From: Dipteronia dyeriana
Lineage: Eukaryota; Streptophyta; Magnoliopsida; Sapindales; Sapindaceae
Length of the DNA: 64,000 nucleotides
Assembly: GCA_032871835.1 (NCBI GenBank)
Contig: CM065299.1
Coordinates: 79,138,204 to 79,202,203 of the forward strand
Reading direction: 5' to 3'
Below, piece by piece: positions 10,913 to 24,196 of the stretch. The notes below the pieces were generated by a model that was not told the DNA's origin, searched no databases, and worked only from the letters and a program-made list of their open reading frames with translations. A program made the position numbers and the translations under genes. Within the stretch, counting starts at the first letter, position 1. Each line of letters begins with the position of its first letter.

Positions 10913-13132
10913 TGTTGGGATTATGCTCGTAGCAAGAGTGTAATAATATATTTGACAATATGAGAAAAGAAGAATTGTTCGTACATCTGGATATGTATGA
11001 GATAAACACAATTATTTAGTTAGTCTTGAATAATATTCACAACTTAAGATAAATGTTGGGCACCTTTATCTTGTTAAAGTTGTAGATTCTTTTGCTAGCA
11101 TTTGAGTGAGATCAAATGTGTTATGATGAGTCTAAAATCATCAAAGTGTGGTGTCTTTGGGTAAAAGAATATAGTGCACTAGGTGCATTGAATAGGATCA
11201 CAGTGAAATACTATATCCAGAACTATCAATGGATAAAAGTTTTTACTTGAAGATAATCGGAGAGTCCATCTCAATCCTGAGATAAATGATGAACTTATGG
11301 TCGCAAGTGTAATCATTTGAGCTATCACTGAGTACGATTATATAGCATAATCTATCCTCGATAGTTTGGTGGTATTCATTTGTTAATCGATAGAGGACTT
11401 CATTTATAGATATGGACATCGTGGCTCCATTTATTAAATGAGAGTAGAATATCATCATATGGATGTTTTGAGGTATTGGATATTAAATCTTAACATTAAG
11501 TTTTCAATAGTGTCTATTGAAATATGGGTTTTGGACAAGTCAAAATATCCAAGTTCAAAATGTGGTCATATGAGTAAATATGGTAACTTGGAGAGCTATA
11601 GGTGGTCTATAAGCTCTTGTTGATTACTGATATTCTTCACGATGATACACTTTCTCCATTAAGTTTGTCTAGGGTATGAAAGAATAATATTAACTTATTC
11701 TATCTTTATTTAAGATTTCAGTTTTAGTTTTTTAGTGGAATGAACTAAAATTAATAGATCGGACATAAGTGAATCATTTGTTGATTGTGATTAGGTTATG
11801 TCTATTGGAGCTTAAATTTAGATAGTCCGCCAAGATCCCCGATTCACATGAACTTGCATGGATCACTTGATATATTCTACCAGACCAATTTATGGGTCCA
11901 TCTAGAATTGTATTAAGGCATGTTGACTTTTTATTTAAGTCTAATGGATTTAATAAAATAAGAAAATTAATATTTTGTCCATTTATGTTGGCTTGGGTAG
12001 CTAGGGCTTATAAAGTAGCCTTATATATTATTTTTTATTTTATTATTTAATGAAATAGAAATTAATTAATTAAAAATAAAAAAAAATCTAGTAGGAGATG
12101 GTCTCCAAGAGTCATATTATTGTTGGTAATATGATAAGTATCAAATATTATATTTGATAAGTAGATAAATAATATAAATTTATTTATATAGTTAAATTAG
12201 AAAGTATTTGATTTCTATTAAAACTCTAGTTGACAATTGGTCAAATTAGGAAGTTTTGATATAGTCACAATTTAATTATATTCAATAATTTGTTATTGAA
12301 TAAATACACTATTTGAGTTGGATTAGGATTCTTAGTGTGGAAAATAAATCATTTTTAGAAAAACATTATTTGTCACCAAGTAAATCCACATAGAGATAGG
12401 ATTCTTGTCCACCAAGTAAATCCTCTCCTCTAGGAGAGGATTTAAGAAACCAATATATATCTCTAGGTAAATTCGGACAAGGCCAAGAAGAGGAATTCGG
12501 CAAAGCTTAGAATTTTAGTTAGAAAAATTCAGCCAAGGAAATTTTTGCTAGAGAAAATTCGGCCAAGGTAATTTTTTTAAGGAGAAAATTCGGCCAAGAG
12601 AGAATTTTGAGCATAGGGAATTTGGTTCTTGCTCTAGATAAATTCGTCCAACTCTAAAGATTGGTGTGTGAAAATTCGACAAAGAGGAATAAAAAGAAAG
12701 AACGTTTTGTTTTCGACAGTGCACTAGTAGCCTTTTCATCAAAAGGTTTTGTGTACAACATCGAATCAAGGTTCACACGAGTTTCAATCAAATTGATTGC
12801 TAATTCACAAGTGACCTTCTTTGTTTTTTTTCTTTTTTCTTGGAGGATAATTGTGACTAACAAAGAAAGAGATTTTGTTTGTTTCCATCCTCAGGTATAC
12901 AATTTAAAGAAAGGGAACCCACACTCCTAGGTGATTCACGTTCGTGATTGGATTGGAAGATCTTACGGATTCAATTCGGCGCTAGTTCAATCGTCACGAG
13001 AAAAAAGGACGACACTTTTATTATACGTCAATTAATCTAGGGTTAAGGTTCTTTTATTAAAGGGAAAATTTATAAATATATCAAACCCTAATTTTACGCT
13101 TCCGCCGCTTTTTGAACCGATTTTTCTCTACA
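10913..13132 (+). mobile_element. LTR of copia element A
   Basis: Begins TGTTGGGATTATGCTCGTAG and ends TTTTTCTCTACA immediately before the PBS, so it is a 5' LTR of about 2.2 kb in plus orientation. The expected 5-bp target duplication on the left is ATTTC (10908-10912); its partner is not in the window. The last 700 bp carry a run of short repeats built on GAAAATTCGGCCAAG (about 12465-12660). Confidence 0.7.
12465..12660 (+). repeat. Short tandem repeats around AATTCGGCCAAGG
   Basis: Five to six degenerate copies of GAAAATTCGGCCAAGG at about 30-35 bp spacing near the end of LTR A. They probably belong to the transcribed part of the LTR. Confidence 0.6.
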
Positions 13133-13147
13133 ATTGGTATCAGATCC
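13133..13147 (+). other. Primer binding site of element A
   Basis: ATTGGTATCAGATCC follows the LTR terminus CTACA, matching the initiator tRNA-Met type site of copia elements with one change (AGATCC for AGAGCC). Confidence 0.75.
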
Positions 13148-13273
13148 TGGTTGTACCCTTGATTAATTGATGTATGTTTACATGAATCTATTTCTTTTTA
13201 TTGTTAATATGCAAGTTTTAGAAAGATATGACACTCTACATATTCGCATATATATATTTACATTGGAATGTAT

Positions 13274-13312
<39 letters not shown>

Positions 13313-14539
13313 TTAATGTATTTTTGTTTTTGTTCAATTTGTTCATAGAATTTCAATGTATTTTTGTTTTGGGATTGTAACAATAAGGGTGGCCTATCAT
13401 CCCCATAATTTCGTTCTTGGTAGTTGCTAAGTTTTTTATTTATTTTGTTATTGTAATAAAAATACTGCAGAAAAATATTGTATTAAAAAAAACTGCACTA
13501 TATTGTACTAAAAAAACTGCAGTAATTTATTATTTAAAATTCTTCTGTAATACATTCAAGTATTGAAGACTCTAAGGTTTGAATAATTGAGATCAACCGG
13601 AACAAGTTTGGTACCGTGCGTGCCATAGCAACAATCGTGCGTGCGAATGAGCACGAGCCACGATTGTTGTGGCATGGGCTGTGTACGGCAACCCCATGGA
13701 TGCCAAGGGCTGCGCATGGCAGCCCTGTGGATCCCATGGGTTGCGCATGCCCATGGGAGGCTTCCAAGGGGTCCAAAAGGACGATGGTCACGTGAAGACT
13801 TGTTCATCAAGAAAAGAGTTTTTGTATTCCAAAACATATGTAATTTACTTGCTTTTCTAGGATATACCAAAATTGTAGCTATTTATACTTTTGTAAATAT
13901 TGCAATGTTTGTCATTGTTTGATAGCAAGTCATATAGAATAGAAGTGCCACTCATTTATCTCTTCTGATGTGAACATGCATCAAATGATTTAGGTATCTA
14001 ATTGGCATCAAGATAACTTGGTAAATTATTCTATGGAATTCGATCACAAGCCTTAAAAAATTGAGTGGGAGAAGGTGTTTTGGAACACTTTCGGCCTCCA
14101 AATTTAGTTGAGCTTTATGTTTCGTGTACCTAAGGGGTATTCATGAATAGAATTTAGCAAGATATTTCCTTGCAAGGATAGACAAGACAATTAACCCAAA
14201 CGATATCTACTCCCAAATGATGGATAATCGTGAGGGAATATATTGAAGGTCGATTACTTGGTAGCACACTCAATGTGATTTTATTAATATCCTCCCAAGA
14301 GTTATTGTTAATAAAGTCTCAAGGCTAAAATTGAAAACGCTGGTTGTTATATTAACAATTAGGTGAGACCTAGTCCAACTAGTAAATTATGTGAACTCCC
14401 AAAGGAGGCGTGACATTTATGGGTGTTGGATCACCCTTGAATTTTACGATTTAATTATTTTATTTAATTCAAGATAAATATTTGAAAGTACTTTATCGTG
14501 ATTGTTTACTTATATAATTTTTGTTATTATAAAGAAATC
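13148..14539 (+). other. Untranslated leader of element A
   Basis: Non-coding DNA between the PBS and gag of element A. It contains a perfect (AT)n tract at 13275-13309 and a locally GC-richer block at about 13600-13790 with repeated CCCATGGG-like palindromes. ORFs on both strands there mirror each other and look like composition artefacts. Confidence 0.5.
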
Positions 14540-14897
14540 ATGACCCCGTCCCTAATCAATATCCTAAAAGATAATACTTTAACTGATGATAATTATATCA
14601 CTTGGACAAAGAAAATTGGATTGTTGTTGCAAGTTGAAAAACATAAGTTCATTTTGTCTATTCCTAAACCACCAACTCTTACTAATGAATCTAATGAGGT
14701 ACAAAGAGACGAGTATCAGCAGTGGGTAACTTTAGATGAGATGGCTAAATGTGACATTATGGCCACCATCTCTGACGTGTTGCAACAACAACATGAAGGA
14801 ATGTAGTATGCTGCCGATATAATGAAGTCTCTAGAAGAGATGTTTGCTATGAAGTCCAGAATGACTAAGAGAGAGGCAGTGACTGCTTTCATAAATC
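14540..14897 (+). pseudogene. 5' part of copia A gag, interrupted
   Basis: The frame MTPSLINILKDN...DDNYITW is the same gag opening as MSSALLQILANENL...GDNYIKW in element B at 25023. The upstream in-frame ATG at 14498 adds 14 residues with no counterpart, so 14540 is the likelier start. A TAG at 14804 interrupts the frame, after which it continues (KSLEEMFAMKSRMTKREAV) until TTCATAAATC at 14897, where LTR B begins. The rest of the element is not in the window, so it is truncated by the insertion. Confidence 0.8.
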
Positions 14898-16568
14898 TGT
14901 TGGGGTCTATGCTCTAAAGATGTAATTTATAAATGGATTTATGAAATAAATAAAAGAAAAGTTCAATTCATTCTTGTTGTGTTGTTTATTTTATAACTTG
15001 TGCATATATTTAACATCCAAGATTGCCGAAAGTAATCTCGAATTGTGTATATGAGTGTCATACACAGATGGATACAGTAAGAGAAGTGCAATCTAAAGAT
15101 TCCATATATAGCAAATAAAGTTGGGTATTTTATTTGCAGTTAATCTATAGCTGCGGTCCATTTCGTGATATACAGTGATTCTGTCCTGAATCATTCATAT
15201 GAGATATGGGAATGGAGGCACCTTGTATGATGTGATCATGTATGACTGAGCCATGATCTATATGAATCTCTCACCAAGATCCGTTTACCGATAAGATTCG
15301 TATATGTCAACTAATGATGGCTATATATGGGGTGATCTCAATCCTGAGTGTCTTATCAACTCTTTTAGGTTAAATCGTAGTCTTTGATATACCATGGGTG
15401 AGGTCAGATGCGTTTCCTGATCAATATACTCCGTATGTAGGGATTGCGGTTTGGCTTATGGCTGAGAAGGTTTGTACACAATAGTGGAATCCACTCATTC
15501 TTGTGAGAAGTATATGGTAGTTCCCTTAAGGGTTGATTCGGGGCTTGGACAATATGAGCGCTCTCCTAATTTCCTCAGAAAATAAGATTTATTGTCCATT
15601 AGAGAATCAACAGTACTTAAAGGATATATGTAATTAGAGGGGTATATTGGACATTATGATCTAGCTCTAGTTATGAACTACCGTAGAGGATCACACCATG
15701 TGTAATAACTATATCGATGGACACCGAGTAGTATCGGTCTGTGTAAAAGCGTCTACAGTTGAGAGAGTGTAGCTTCGAGTTTTTAAAGGAATATCAGTGA
15801 CGTTAATAATCGTGAAATATTAATCAAAGGGTTTAATTAATTATTTCTGAGGATTATTGGAGTTCAAAATACTGTGGATCCATTAGGTCCCCTTGTTTGC
15901 CCGATCGATTTAGGTAACAAGGGTCATGGTTAATTTGTTGGATTGTCCAATTAATTGTGTTAAGAAAGTGACACGTATTTATTCGTGAATTAATTAAATA
16001 ACGAGATTATTTAATTAATGAATAAGGGTGATTAAATAAATTAAATAATGAGATTATTTAATTATGTTATTAATCACTAAATGGAGGATGTTAGTTGATA
16101 TTTGATTTTGAATAGAATAAGATAATATGATTATTTTATTTTATTAAATTAAATATTTAAAATTGAATTAAAATGTTTAAATTCAAAATAAATATTTAAT
16201 TATCTTTTAAAATAAAAGATATGAGATATCATTTAAAAGATTTTAAAATCAAATAGATATTATTAATTTTTAAAAGACATAAGATATATATTTGATATAT
16301 ACATTCTTTTTGAAAAAAAAACACATCAGTATTTGCATAGGATGCAAATTGAAGGTGTGTGAAACTAAATCAAACTAAAACACTTAAACCTGATATCAAC
16401 AAGTATATCAGTGTTTGATTTTTAGACACACACATATATATTTATCACTTGCATGTGATGCAATTTAAGGTGCGTGAATCAAACACAAATTATGTGAGAG
16501 AGATCAAGTAAGAAAAAACTGGTTTTTGGGTTTTGAATGCAAGTCTTGCGCATTGTGACACACACACA

Positions 16569-16625
<57 letters not shown>

Positions 16626-16982
16626 TAACTAGAATTGTTCTAGGTAGTTTTACTTGGAAGAAATAGTTTCTTCTTTTTCTCTCTACATCCTCCATTCAAT
16701 TTCCTGAGACCGTGACTCGTCCACACGCAGTTATTAATCTCGGGAGATAGCGAAGAAGATCGAGTGGTTCAGCCAGGAGCACATCATAAAGTGAAGGAGT
16801 CTCCAAACGTTGGTAAGATCTTCTTTATATTGATTATAATTTTCTGTGTATACATATTGTATGTATTAGTTTCCAAAAATTAATTATGATCCCAAGTTCA
16901 CTGGTCAAGATACAGATTATGATATGTATAAAAAATTTAAAAACCTGCTTCCGCTGCGTGACCGGTGAACGGGGTTCCAACA
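14898..16982 (+). mobile_element. 5' LTR of copia element B
   Basis: Starts TGTTGGGGTC and ends GGGGTTCCAACA, giving a perfect 6-bp terminal inverted repeat (TGTTGG/CCAACA), 2085 bp. The PBS follows directly. It contains a perfect (TA)n tract at 16571-16620. Its last ~1.08 kb (from about 15902) reappear in reverse orientation at 28040-29087. The 5 bp before it are AAATC, the presumed target site inside gag A. Confidence 0.88.
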
Positions 16983-16983
16983 A

Positions 16984-16998
16984 TTGGTATCAAAGCCT
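16984..16998 (+). other. Primer binding site of element B
   Basis: TTGGTATCAAAGCC directly after the LTR end CCAACA: the initiator tRNA-Met type site with one substitution. Confidence 0.8.
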
Positions 16999-17830
16999 GG
17001 TTATTTTTCAGAACAGGAAATTGTTTTCAATGCTCCTGTATGTATGAACGTATAGGCACCATCTTTATGATTATATGAATGTTTATAATTAAATTGTTTA
17101 ATTTAAATATGGTTGATCGTAATTTTTTATGGCACTATGGATTTAGGGTTTATGGGTTGTATAAATTTTATTTTACTTATTTTTACTGTTATTGTATTGT
17201 AAATAAATATAATTGTAACCTGTAAACGAAGAACTGGAAACGCACTCGACGGCGACACTGTTCACCGAGGTACTATTTCACGGTACTGGTCACCGAACAC
17301 TGTTCACCGGGTACTGTTCATGTGGTACTGTTAATGGTTCCATCGACAAGTGTTGCCTAGTGCGTTTCATGCAGATTTCCCGTTTTGGATTCATGAGATT
17401 AATCAGAGTGACCTGAAGAGACTAGAAAATATCTGAAGTTACTAGAAGACCAAGGAATGCCTTGGGGGTATTTTTATAATTTTATATTCCAATTTTTTTA
17501 GGTTAAATAATCCACAGTACTCGGTCAATTCATGTATGTTATATATTATGTGATGATAAAAGCATTGTCATGCATACGTATGTCATTTAGATTAGATGTG
17601 CCTACATAAATATATTTGATATGTCATACATGCATCATAGTCGGATATTTTACGTATTTTTTTAATGTGATTAAAATGGACAATATACATAATTGGCTAT
17701 GACAGTGAGATTAGTTTTTTAATGGTTAAAAACTTGATAATTCTCATTAATATTAATCTAATTATTAAAGAGTTTAATAAGTTAGATTAATAGGGTCATT
17801 TATTGTAATTAGGATTAATATGATTAATAA
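16999..17830 (+). other. Leader of element B, part 1
   Basis: Untranslated DNA after the PBS, interrupted at 17831 by the LINE and resumed at 24197. Includes a small cluster of repeated ACTGTTCACCG-type motifs at 17260-17340. No ORF. Confidence 0.6.
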
Positions 17831-17842
17831 CCTAATAATAAA
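17831..17842. repeat. LINE target-site duplication, left copy
   Basis: CCTAATAATAAA here is identical to 24185-24196, immediately after the LINE poly(A). These copies define both ends of the LINE. Confidence 0.9.
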
Positions 17843-17934
17843 AGTTGCATTCAAGCATCATTCCTAAAAGAGAGAGATGCTCCTCCTTCTCTCTAGAATT
17901 CTTTGCTGCCTCTTTCTAATCCCAGCCCATTTTC

Positions 17935-20321
17935 ATGGTGGATTCTTCTCTATCCATGGCTTCCTCACCTAAACACTCATCTCTTCCATGCTTAGGTTCC
18001 ATCAACCCTTCTTCTCCTTCCATGAATCCCTCTCATAAACATCCATCTCTTCCTCGCCTTGGTTCCAAAAGGCTTTCTACCCCCAACTCTTTGGTCCTCC
18101 CACCTGGTTCTACCATGGAAAATCCACCATTCCCGGATGCACCTTCTTCTTCCATTTCTAGTATACTGCCTCCCTCTCCTTCCTTGCAAAACCGACCCTT
18201 TCCCTCCCCCAACATAGTTTCTTCAGCTGGAGTTTCTTCCATTTTAAAAGCTAATGACTCTATTGAGTACAGCAATGGGTCTTCCAAAAGAGGGCATTGT
18301 TCTAGCATACCCAAGCTCGTTTTAAATAATGCTATCAACCATGCAAGAACTGGCCATAGTACTCTCAATAGAGCTGCTGTTGCTGAAGGTAAAGGGGTCC
18401 TATCTAGCAGCCCACAAACCTCAACTATTGCAGCCAATTTAGCCAACAATGGAGGTTTTAAATATTCATGTTGTGCTGCACATCTCAAGAACGAGTTGGG
18501 GAAGAAGAAAGGGACCATGGATCAATGTAAAACGTCTGAAAAGCCTGCCCTTAATGTCTATAGACCTGCCCAACTACACCAGGTTCCTTCATCTCCTGCA
18601 GCCATTATAGGCAACAATGGAGTTCTTGAAGGTTCAAATCTGGTGAACCCTCTACAGAACATGATGGGAAAGAAGAAAGGGTCCATGAACCAAGGTAATA
18701 GGGTTGGGAAACCTACTCATGGTGCTGAAGAGCCTAATCAACCTTTGTCTACATTTGGTAATGCTGAAAAGCCTGCCTCTAAAGTGGAAGCTTGTCCCTC
18801 CAAAAATGTAGAAGGTTCAAAAACGATGGCTCCCTCTAAGAATGTGATAGGGCAGAAGAAAGGGACCAAGGATCAAGGTGACAACTCTGAAAAGCCTACT
18901 GAAAATCTAAAGCATGCTGTGCTGCAGCAACAGGTGCCTCTTTCCTCTTTAGGTAATGCCCAAAAGCTAGCCTTAAAAGGAAGAGCCTATTCCTCCACAA
19001 ATGTTGAATGCCAACATGTCCAGCTTGGTGGTGTTGACTCATTCGGGCATCCTGATGTTCAGCAATGTAAAGACATCCCTGTAACTTCTCCTTTGGTTAT
19101 TAATGTTTCAAACAAGGCTGAAGGTCAACCTAAATGTCCCTCTCCTATAATTCCTGAAATAGCTCCTAATTTCTATTGTAATGTGCTTAAAGGTGACAGC
19201 TATGGTTCTGATATGGATGGTCTCATTAGAAGGCCTATGAACCTAAAATATTACCAACCATTTCAGAGGGGAAATAGAACGTGTGTCTCCTCTCCCTTGG
19301 AAGTTGCTGATGATGGCTCTAAGGCATGGAAGAATTACTTGGTATGTCACTTTATTGAGAAGAATCTCCCTTTCACTCTAGTCAAAAATATTGCCATGCG
19401 TATTTGAGGCAGCCGTGGTCTGCTAAAAGTTCTAGCTAATGAGAAGGGGTTCTATTTTTTCAAATTTTCGGATGATGAACCTTGTTCTAATGTTTTAGAA
19501 GCAGGCCCTTAGTTGTTTACTGGAAGGATGTCAAGAAATGGCATCCTAGGCTCATTTTAACAAAAGATACTTATTCTAAAATTCCAGTGTGGGTTAAGCT
19601 CTTCAATATTCCTCATGAATATTGGACTGAAGAGGGCTTGAGCTACATTGCTAGTGCGGTTGGCAAGCCTCTCTATGCTGGTAGTCTAACAGAATCTATG
19701 AAGAGAATCTCGTTTGCTAGAGTTTGTATTGAAATAGATGCCACTTGTGACTTGGTTGATTCTTTTGACCTTTTCATGGGAGATGATACGTATCCAAATG
19801 AAGGTGAAAAAGATGAAATTTTGGTTGAATACCAATGGAAACCTAAAATCTGCACTGAATGCAAGTCTTTTGGCCATTCTGATGTGACTTGCCTTAGGCT
19901 CAAGACTATGCAATCCCCTTCTTATATGGATCTTCCTTCCAAACCGAAGCAAGAGTGGAAGATGGTTAATAGAGGAAATACTACCTCTGTTTCTACACCT
20001 CTAGAGGCCTTTGAGCCTTTGCCTCTTTCCGAAGCCACAATGAAAGGTGATGAAGCCACTTCTAGGTGTATTTCTGAAATTGAGCCTCCTATCCATGATG
20101 CCAATGTGTCTGATCCTTCTAAGGAAAATGTCATTGATACCTCAAACCATTTTTCAGCTCTTGTTGATGATGATGGTAATTTGTGTGGTGAAGATGACTC
20201 TTCTGCCACAGCCTCTCCGGATCACTCCCTTTGGCTTACAAAGATCAAGAATATTGATGGGGTCCCTATTATTGGGCTCTCCAGCCCCTCTGAAACTTCT
20301 AGTAAGAAGAAGAAGAAGTAA
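17935..20321 (+). pseudogene. LINE ORF1, RNA-binding gag-like protein
   Basis: The ATG at 17935 opens 490 codons of Ser/Pro-rich, low-complexity N-terminus with internally repeated MGKKKGSMNQG-like blocks. The conserved domain starts near 19320 (WKNYLVCHFIEKNLPF), as in plant LINE ORF1 proteins with a DUF4283 domain. TGA at 19405 replaces a Trp codon (context MRI-stop-GSRG), TAG at 19510 replaces another, and a frameshift follows near 19530. The frame resumes at 19587 with VWVKLFNIPHEYWTEEGLSY and ends with a CCHC knuckle, CTECKSFGHSDVTC. The visible stop is at 20319; the same frame is open again to a TAA at 20400 that overlaps the ORF2 start. Confidence 0.88.
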
Positions 20322-20394
20322 CGGATGTCAAGGGCTGCTAAGAAAGGCATGGAAAGTAGCTCTCAGGCTAAGGTGAAGTCTTCTCTATCTCTCA

Positions 20395-23300
20395 ATGATT
20401 AATTTTGCTTGCTGGAATATTAGGGGCCTTAATGCTGCCTCTAAGCAATTAGAAGTTAAGAAGATGTTGTTGGATCACAAGCTAAGTCTTGTTTGTTTAG
20501 TTGAAACAAGAGTGAGAAAGACCAATACACCTCTTGTTGTCAATTCATTTTTTAAAAATTGGGATATTTTAGACAATTACAGCAGTCATGATCTTGGTAG
20601 AATTTGGGTTGGATGGGATCCTAGGATTCTCAAGATCAGCAAAATTAGTGAAACGGATCAGATCATTCATTGTCTAGCTTGTATTTTGGATAGTAATGAT
20701 CAATTTAATATTTCCTTTGTTTATGGTTCTAATGATGAAAGGGCTAGAAGAGCTCTTTGGGATAACATGTGTGTTTTTCAGCATGGTGGTACTCCTTGGA
20801 TTGTTGTTGGGGACTTCAATGTATCTAGGAGGGTGCAAGAATGGGTTGGGGGTTCTTCCAAAATTTCAGTAGTTATGGAAGAGTTTGATAATTGTCTTCA
20901 GTCTGTGGAGTTAGATGACCTTCGTTTCTCAGGTTTCCTCCATACTTGGTGTAATAAAAGAAGCAATGGTTGCATCTCTAAAAAGTTGGATAGAGTTCTA
21001 GTTAACAAGGAATGGATGGCCAAGTTTGAGCACTCTGAAGCCTTTTTTCTTCCTCCTTGCATCTCGGATCACAGCCCCTCTTTGGTTAAACTTGGGTTGC
21101 AAGGTAATAAGAAGAATTGCCCTTTTAAAATTTTCAATTTTTTAACGGAAAGGGAAGACTTTCTTCCTTTGGTTGAGAGTTGTTGGCAGGAGAATTTTCA
21201 TGGAAACATGCAATTTCAGCTTTGCTCTAAGCTCTGGAATTTGAAGAAGGCTTTAAAATCCCTTAACAGGAATACAGTGGGGGATGTGACTGTTAAATCA
21301 ATTGAAGCCAAGGATGCTCTTGTTGAATGTCAGAGAAATCTTGATCTTCAGCCTCTTGATGCAAGCTTAAGAATTCAAGAGAAGGAGCTTATGAGTTCTT
21401 ATACACTAGCTCTTCAGACGGAGGAGGATTTCTTGAGACAAAAATCTAGAGTTCAATGGCTCAAGGCCGGTGACCGTAATTCCTCTTATTTTTTCAAAGC
21501 CATAAAGGAGAGACGCAATAGGAGTAAGATCCTCTCAATTTCTGGTGAAGATGGTTCCTTAATTGAACGAGATACCCATGTCAAATCAGAAGCTATTCGT
21601 CACTTTCAAAATATTCTTGGTTGCTCAATGCTTTCTAGACATGGCTCTCGTTCTTTGAGAAATGTTATTGATAAACACATCTCCAATGATCAAGCTGATT
21701 ACATGAGTAGAGAAGTTAAAAATGATGAGATTCGTAAGGCTTGCTTCTCTCTTCACCCTAATAAGGCTCCTGGTTCAGATGGTTTTAATGCTCATTTCTT
21801 CAAGAAGACGTGGCACATAGTTGGTGATGATGTTATTAATGATATTCAAGAGTTCTTTCATTCTGGTCTTCTTCTTAAGGAGCTCAATGCGACGATTCTT
21901 GCCTTGGTCCCCAAGGTCCCTAATCCCTCTAAGATGACAGACTTTAGACTAATCGCTTGTTGCAACACTCTATACAAGATCATTACTAAGATCATAGCCA
22001 ATAGAATCAAGCCTTGTCTTCCGGACATTATTAGCCCCTCCCAATCAGCTTTTGTAGCAGGTAGGAGAATTGGGGATAACATCCTTCTTGTTCAATAGCT
22101 TATGAGGGATTATCACAAGGATGCTGGTATGCCAAAGTTGGCTCTTAAGGTGGATTTAATGAAAGCTTTTGATATGTTGGATTGGGGCTTCTTGCTTGAC
22201 ACTCTTGCTGCATTTCACTTTCCTTTGAACGTCATTAATTGGATTAAAGCTTGCCTTACTACTCATAAGTTCTCTATCTCTATTAATGGTGAGCTTGCTG
22301 GTTTCTTCTCCGGAAAGAGGGGCCTTCGGCAAAGGGACCCTATGTCTCCCTATCTTTTTGTTATTGCTATGGAGGTCCTCTCTAAGCTTTTGGGCAACCA
22401 TATTATGGACACTCCTAACTTCAAATATCATTGGAGGTGTGATAAATTAAAGCTATCCCACCTTTCTTTTGTGGATGACCTGATTATGCTTTGCCATGGT
22501 TCATATCATTCAGCTCTTGTGCTAAAGTCAGCCATTGATGAGTTCTTTTTGCTTTCGGGACTTTGTTCTAATCATGTTAAGAGCAACATTTTCATTTCGG
22601 GTGTGCCCGTTGCTGTTAGTCAACAGCTCATCAACCTTTTTGGTTACCCGGATGGCTCTCTTCCAATTCGTTATTTGGGAATTCCTATCATCTCTTCAAA
22701 GCTGAATCTTCGTGATTGCTCTCCCCTTGTGGATAAGGTTTCGAGTAGACTTTCTTCTTGGTTAAATAGGTGCCTTTCCTTTGCTGGTCGTCTTCAACTT
22801 ATCATCTCGATTTTAACTAGTATTTAAGTCTTTTGGGCATCTCACATTTATCTTCCAAAGAGAATCTTGAAGAGCATTGAACAGAAATTCCAAAGTTTTT
22901 TATAGAATGGGGTTGAGGTGAACTGCAAAGGCTCTAAGATTGCTTGGTCTGATATTTGTGTTCCAAAGAAAGAGGGTGGTCTTGGAATCAATGACCTCTC
23001 TTTGTGGAACAAGCACTTATGATTAGACATATATGGATTCTGGTTTATGGAACTAGTAATCTTTGGACTTCTTGGATCAAAGCCTATCTCCTCAAAGGTA
23101 CCAATTTGTGGGAGGTGAAGGCTCCTCATATCTGTTCTTGGAATATGAGAAAAATTCTTCTTCTTAGGCCTTTTGCTCGTCCTTTAATTCAGCACATCAT
23201 TGGTAATGGCTTGAAAACTTCCTTATGGTTTGATAATTGGCATCTTGATGGCCCTATTCGATCGAAATGGAGCTCCCGTGTTATTTATGATTCTGGACTC

Positions 23301-23924
23301 TCTATCAATGCTAAGGTTAATGCCATTGTTCTTGATGATAATTGGAGATGGCCTGCTGCTATGTCTATTGACCTTGCTGAAATTCAGAGTCGTATGCCTT
23401 CTTACAACCCAAACTCAACTTTGGATGATAGAATTCTATGGCTTCCTTCTTCTAATGGCATTTATTCAGCTGCGTCTGCTATGGAGTCTCTTAGAACCCC
23501 TCATCCTTTGGTTTCTTGGTATAAAATTGTGTGGTTCCCGCAGAATATCCCAAGGATGGGTTTCATCCTTTGATTGGCTATTAAAGGTAGGCTTTCTACC
23601 TTGGATCGTGTTCAGCTCTACGACCCTCAAGTTGTTACTACGTGTGTCCTTTATTACTCTCAAGTCGAGACTCATGCTCACCTTTTCTTTGAGTGTTTTT
23701 ATAGCAAAGCCATATGGACACAACTTTTGAATAAATGTGGTTTTCTTGGGATTCATCTTAGCTGGAATGATCTTATTGAGTGGGTGTCCATTCATTGGAA
23801 GGGGAGCTCCCCCTCCGTCATGACAAAAAAACTTTATCTTGCGGCTGCCGTCTATTTTATTTGGAGAGAGCAAAATTTTCGTATTTTTAAAAGCTCTCAA
23901 AAGTCTAGTCAAGAGGTTGCCTAG
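20395..23924 (+). pseudogene. LINE ORF2: endonuclease-reverse transcriptase
   Basis: ATG at 20395 starts MINFACWNIRGLNAASKQ, the usual opening of plant LINE ORF2. Order: apurinic-like endonuclease (WNIRGLN, VGDFNV, SDHSP; about residues 1-235), linker, then reverse transcriptase from KAPGSDGFNAHFF through LVPKVPNP, DFRLIACCNTLYK, SQSAFVAGR, KVDLMKAFDMLDW, GLRQRDPMSPYLF and the catalytic SFVDDLIML. The C-terminus carries an ETHAHLFFECFYSKAIW zf-RVT-type segment. In-frame stops lie at 22096 (after LLVQ), 22826 and 22902 (where FLWNG is expected). A frameshift occurs near 22995 and a TGA at 23571. Most stops fit C-to-T or G-to-A changes. Confidence 0.93.
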
Positions 23925-24184
23925 ATCATTACAGATACTATTCGTTGCCGGCTCTCTTCTCTCAAGTTGAAGAATTAGCCTCTCATCTCTAGTTATCCCT
24001 AGGTGGTGTGGGCTTGTGTTGTGCTCAGTGCTCTTTGTAAAGCCTTTGGTTTAGCTCTTATTAGAGAGTTTGTTGTTTGAACGTTGTTTCTAGGCTTTGT
24101 GTCCCTTTCTTCTTGGTGTATGCCCCTTGTATTTTTACATTCATTCCTTCTTTCTATGATACTATTTATTTACCCAAAAAAAAA

Positions 24185-24196
24185 CCTAATAATAAA
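24185..24196. repeat. LINE target-site duplication, right copy
   Basis: CCTAATAATAAA directly after the poly(A) tract; pair of 17831-17842. Confidence 0.9.

Larger units (their letters stand above)
17843..24184 (+). mobile_element. Full-length non-LTR retrotransposon (plant L1-like LINE)
   Basis: 6.34 kb element flanked by a 12-bp perfect target duplication and ending in poly(A). Layout: 92-bp leader, ORF1 (nucleic-acid binding), ORF2 (endonuclease, reverse transcriptase, zf-RVT type C-terminus), and a ~260-bp 3' UTR. No 5' truncation is apparent, but both ORFs carry stops and frameshifts, so it cannot move by itself. A second, 3'-only copy lies at 7074-7361. It sits inside the leader of copia element B. 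Confidence 0.95.

Noticed and set aside
13534..13922. Overlapping ORFs on both strands
   Set aside because: They mirror one another across a palindrome-rich GC block in the leader of element A and match no family I know.
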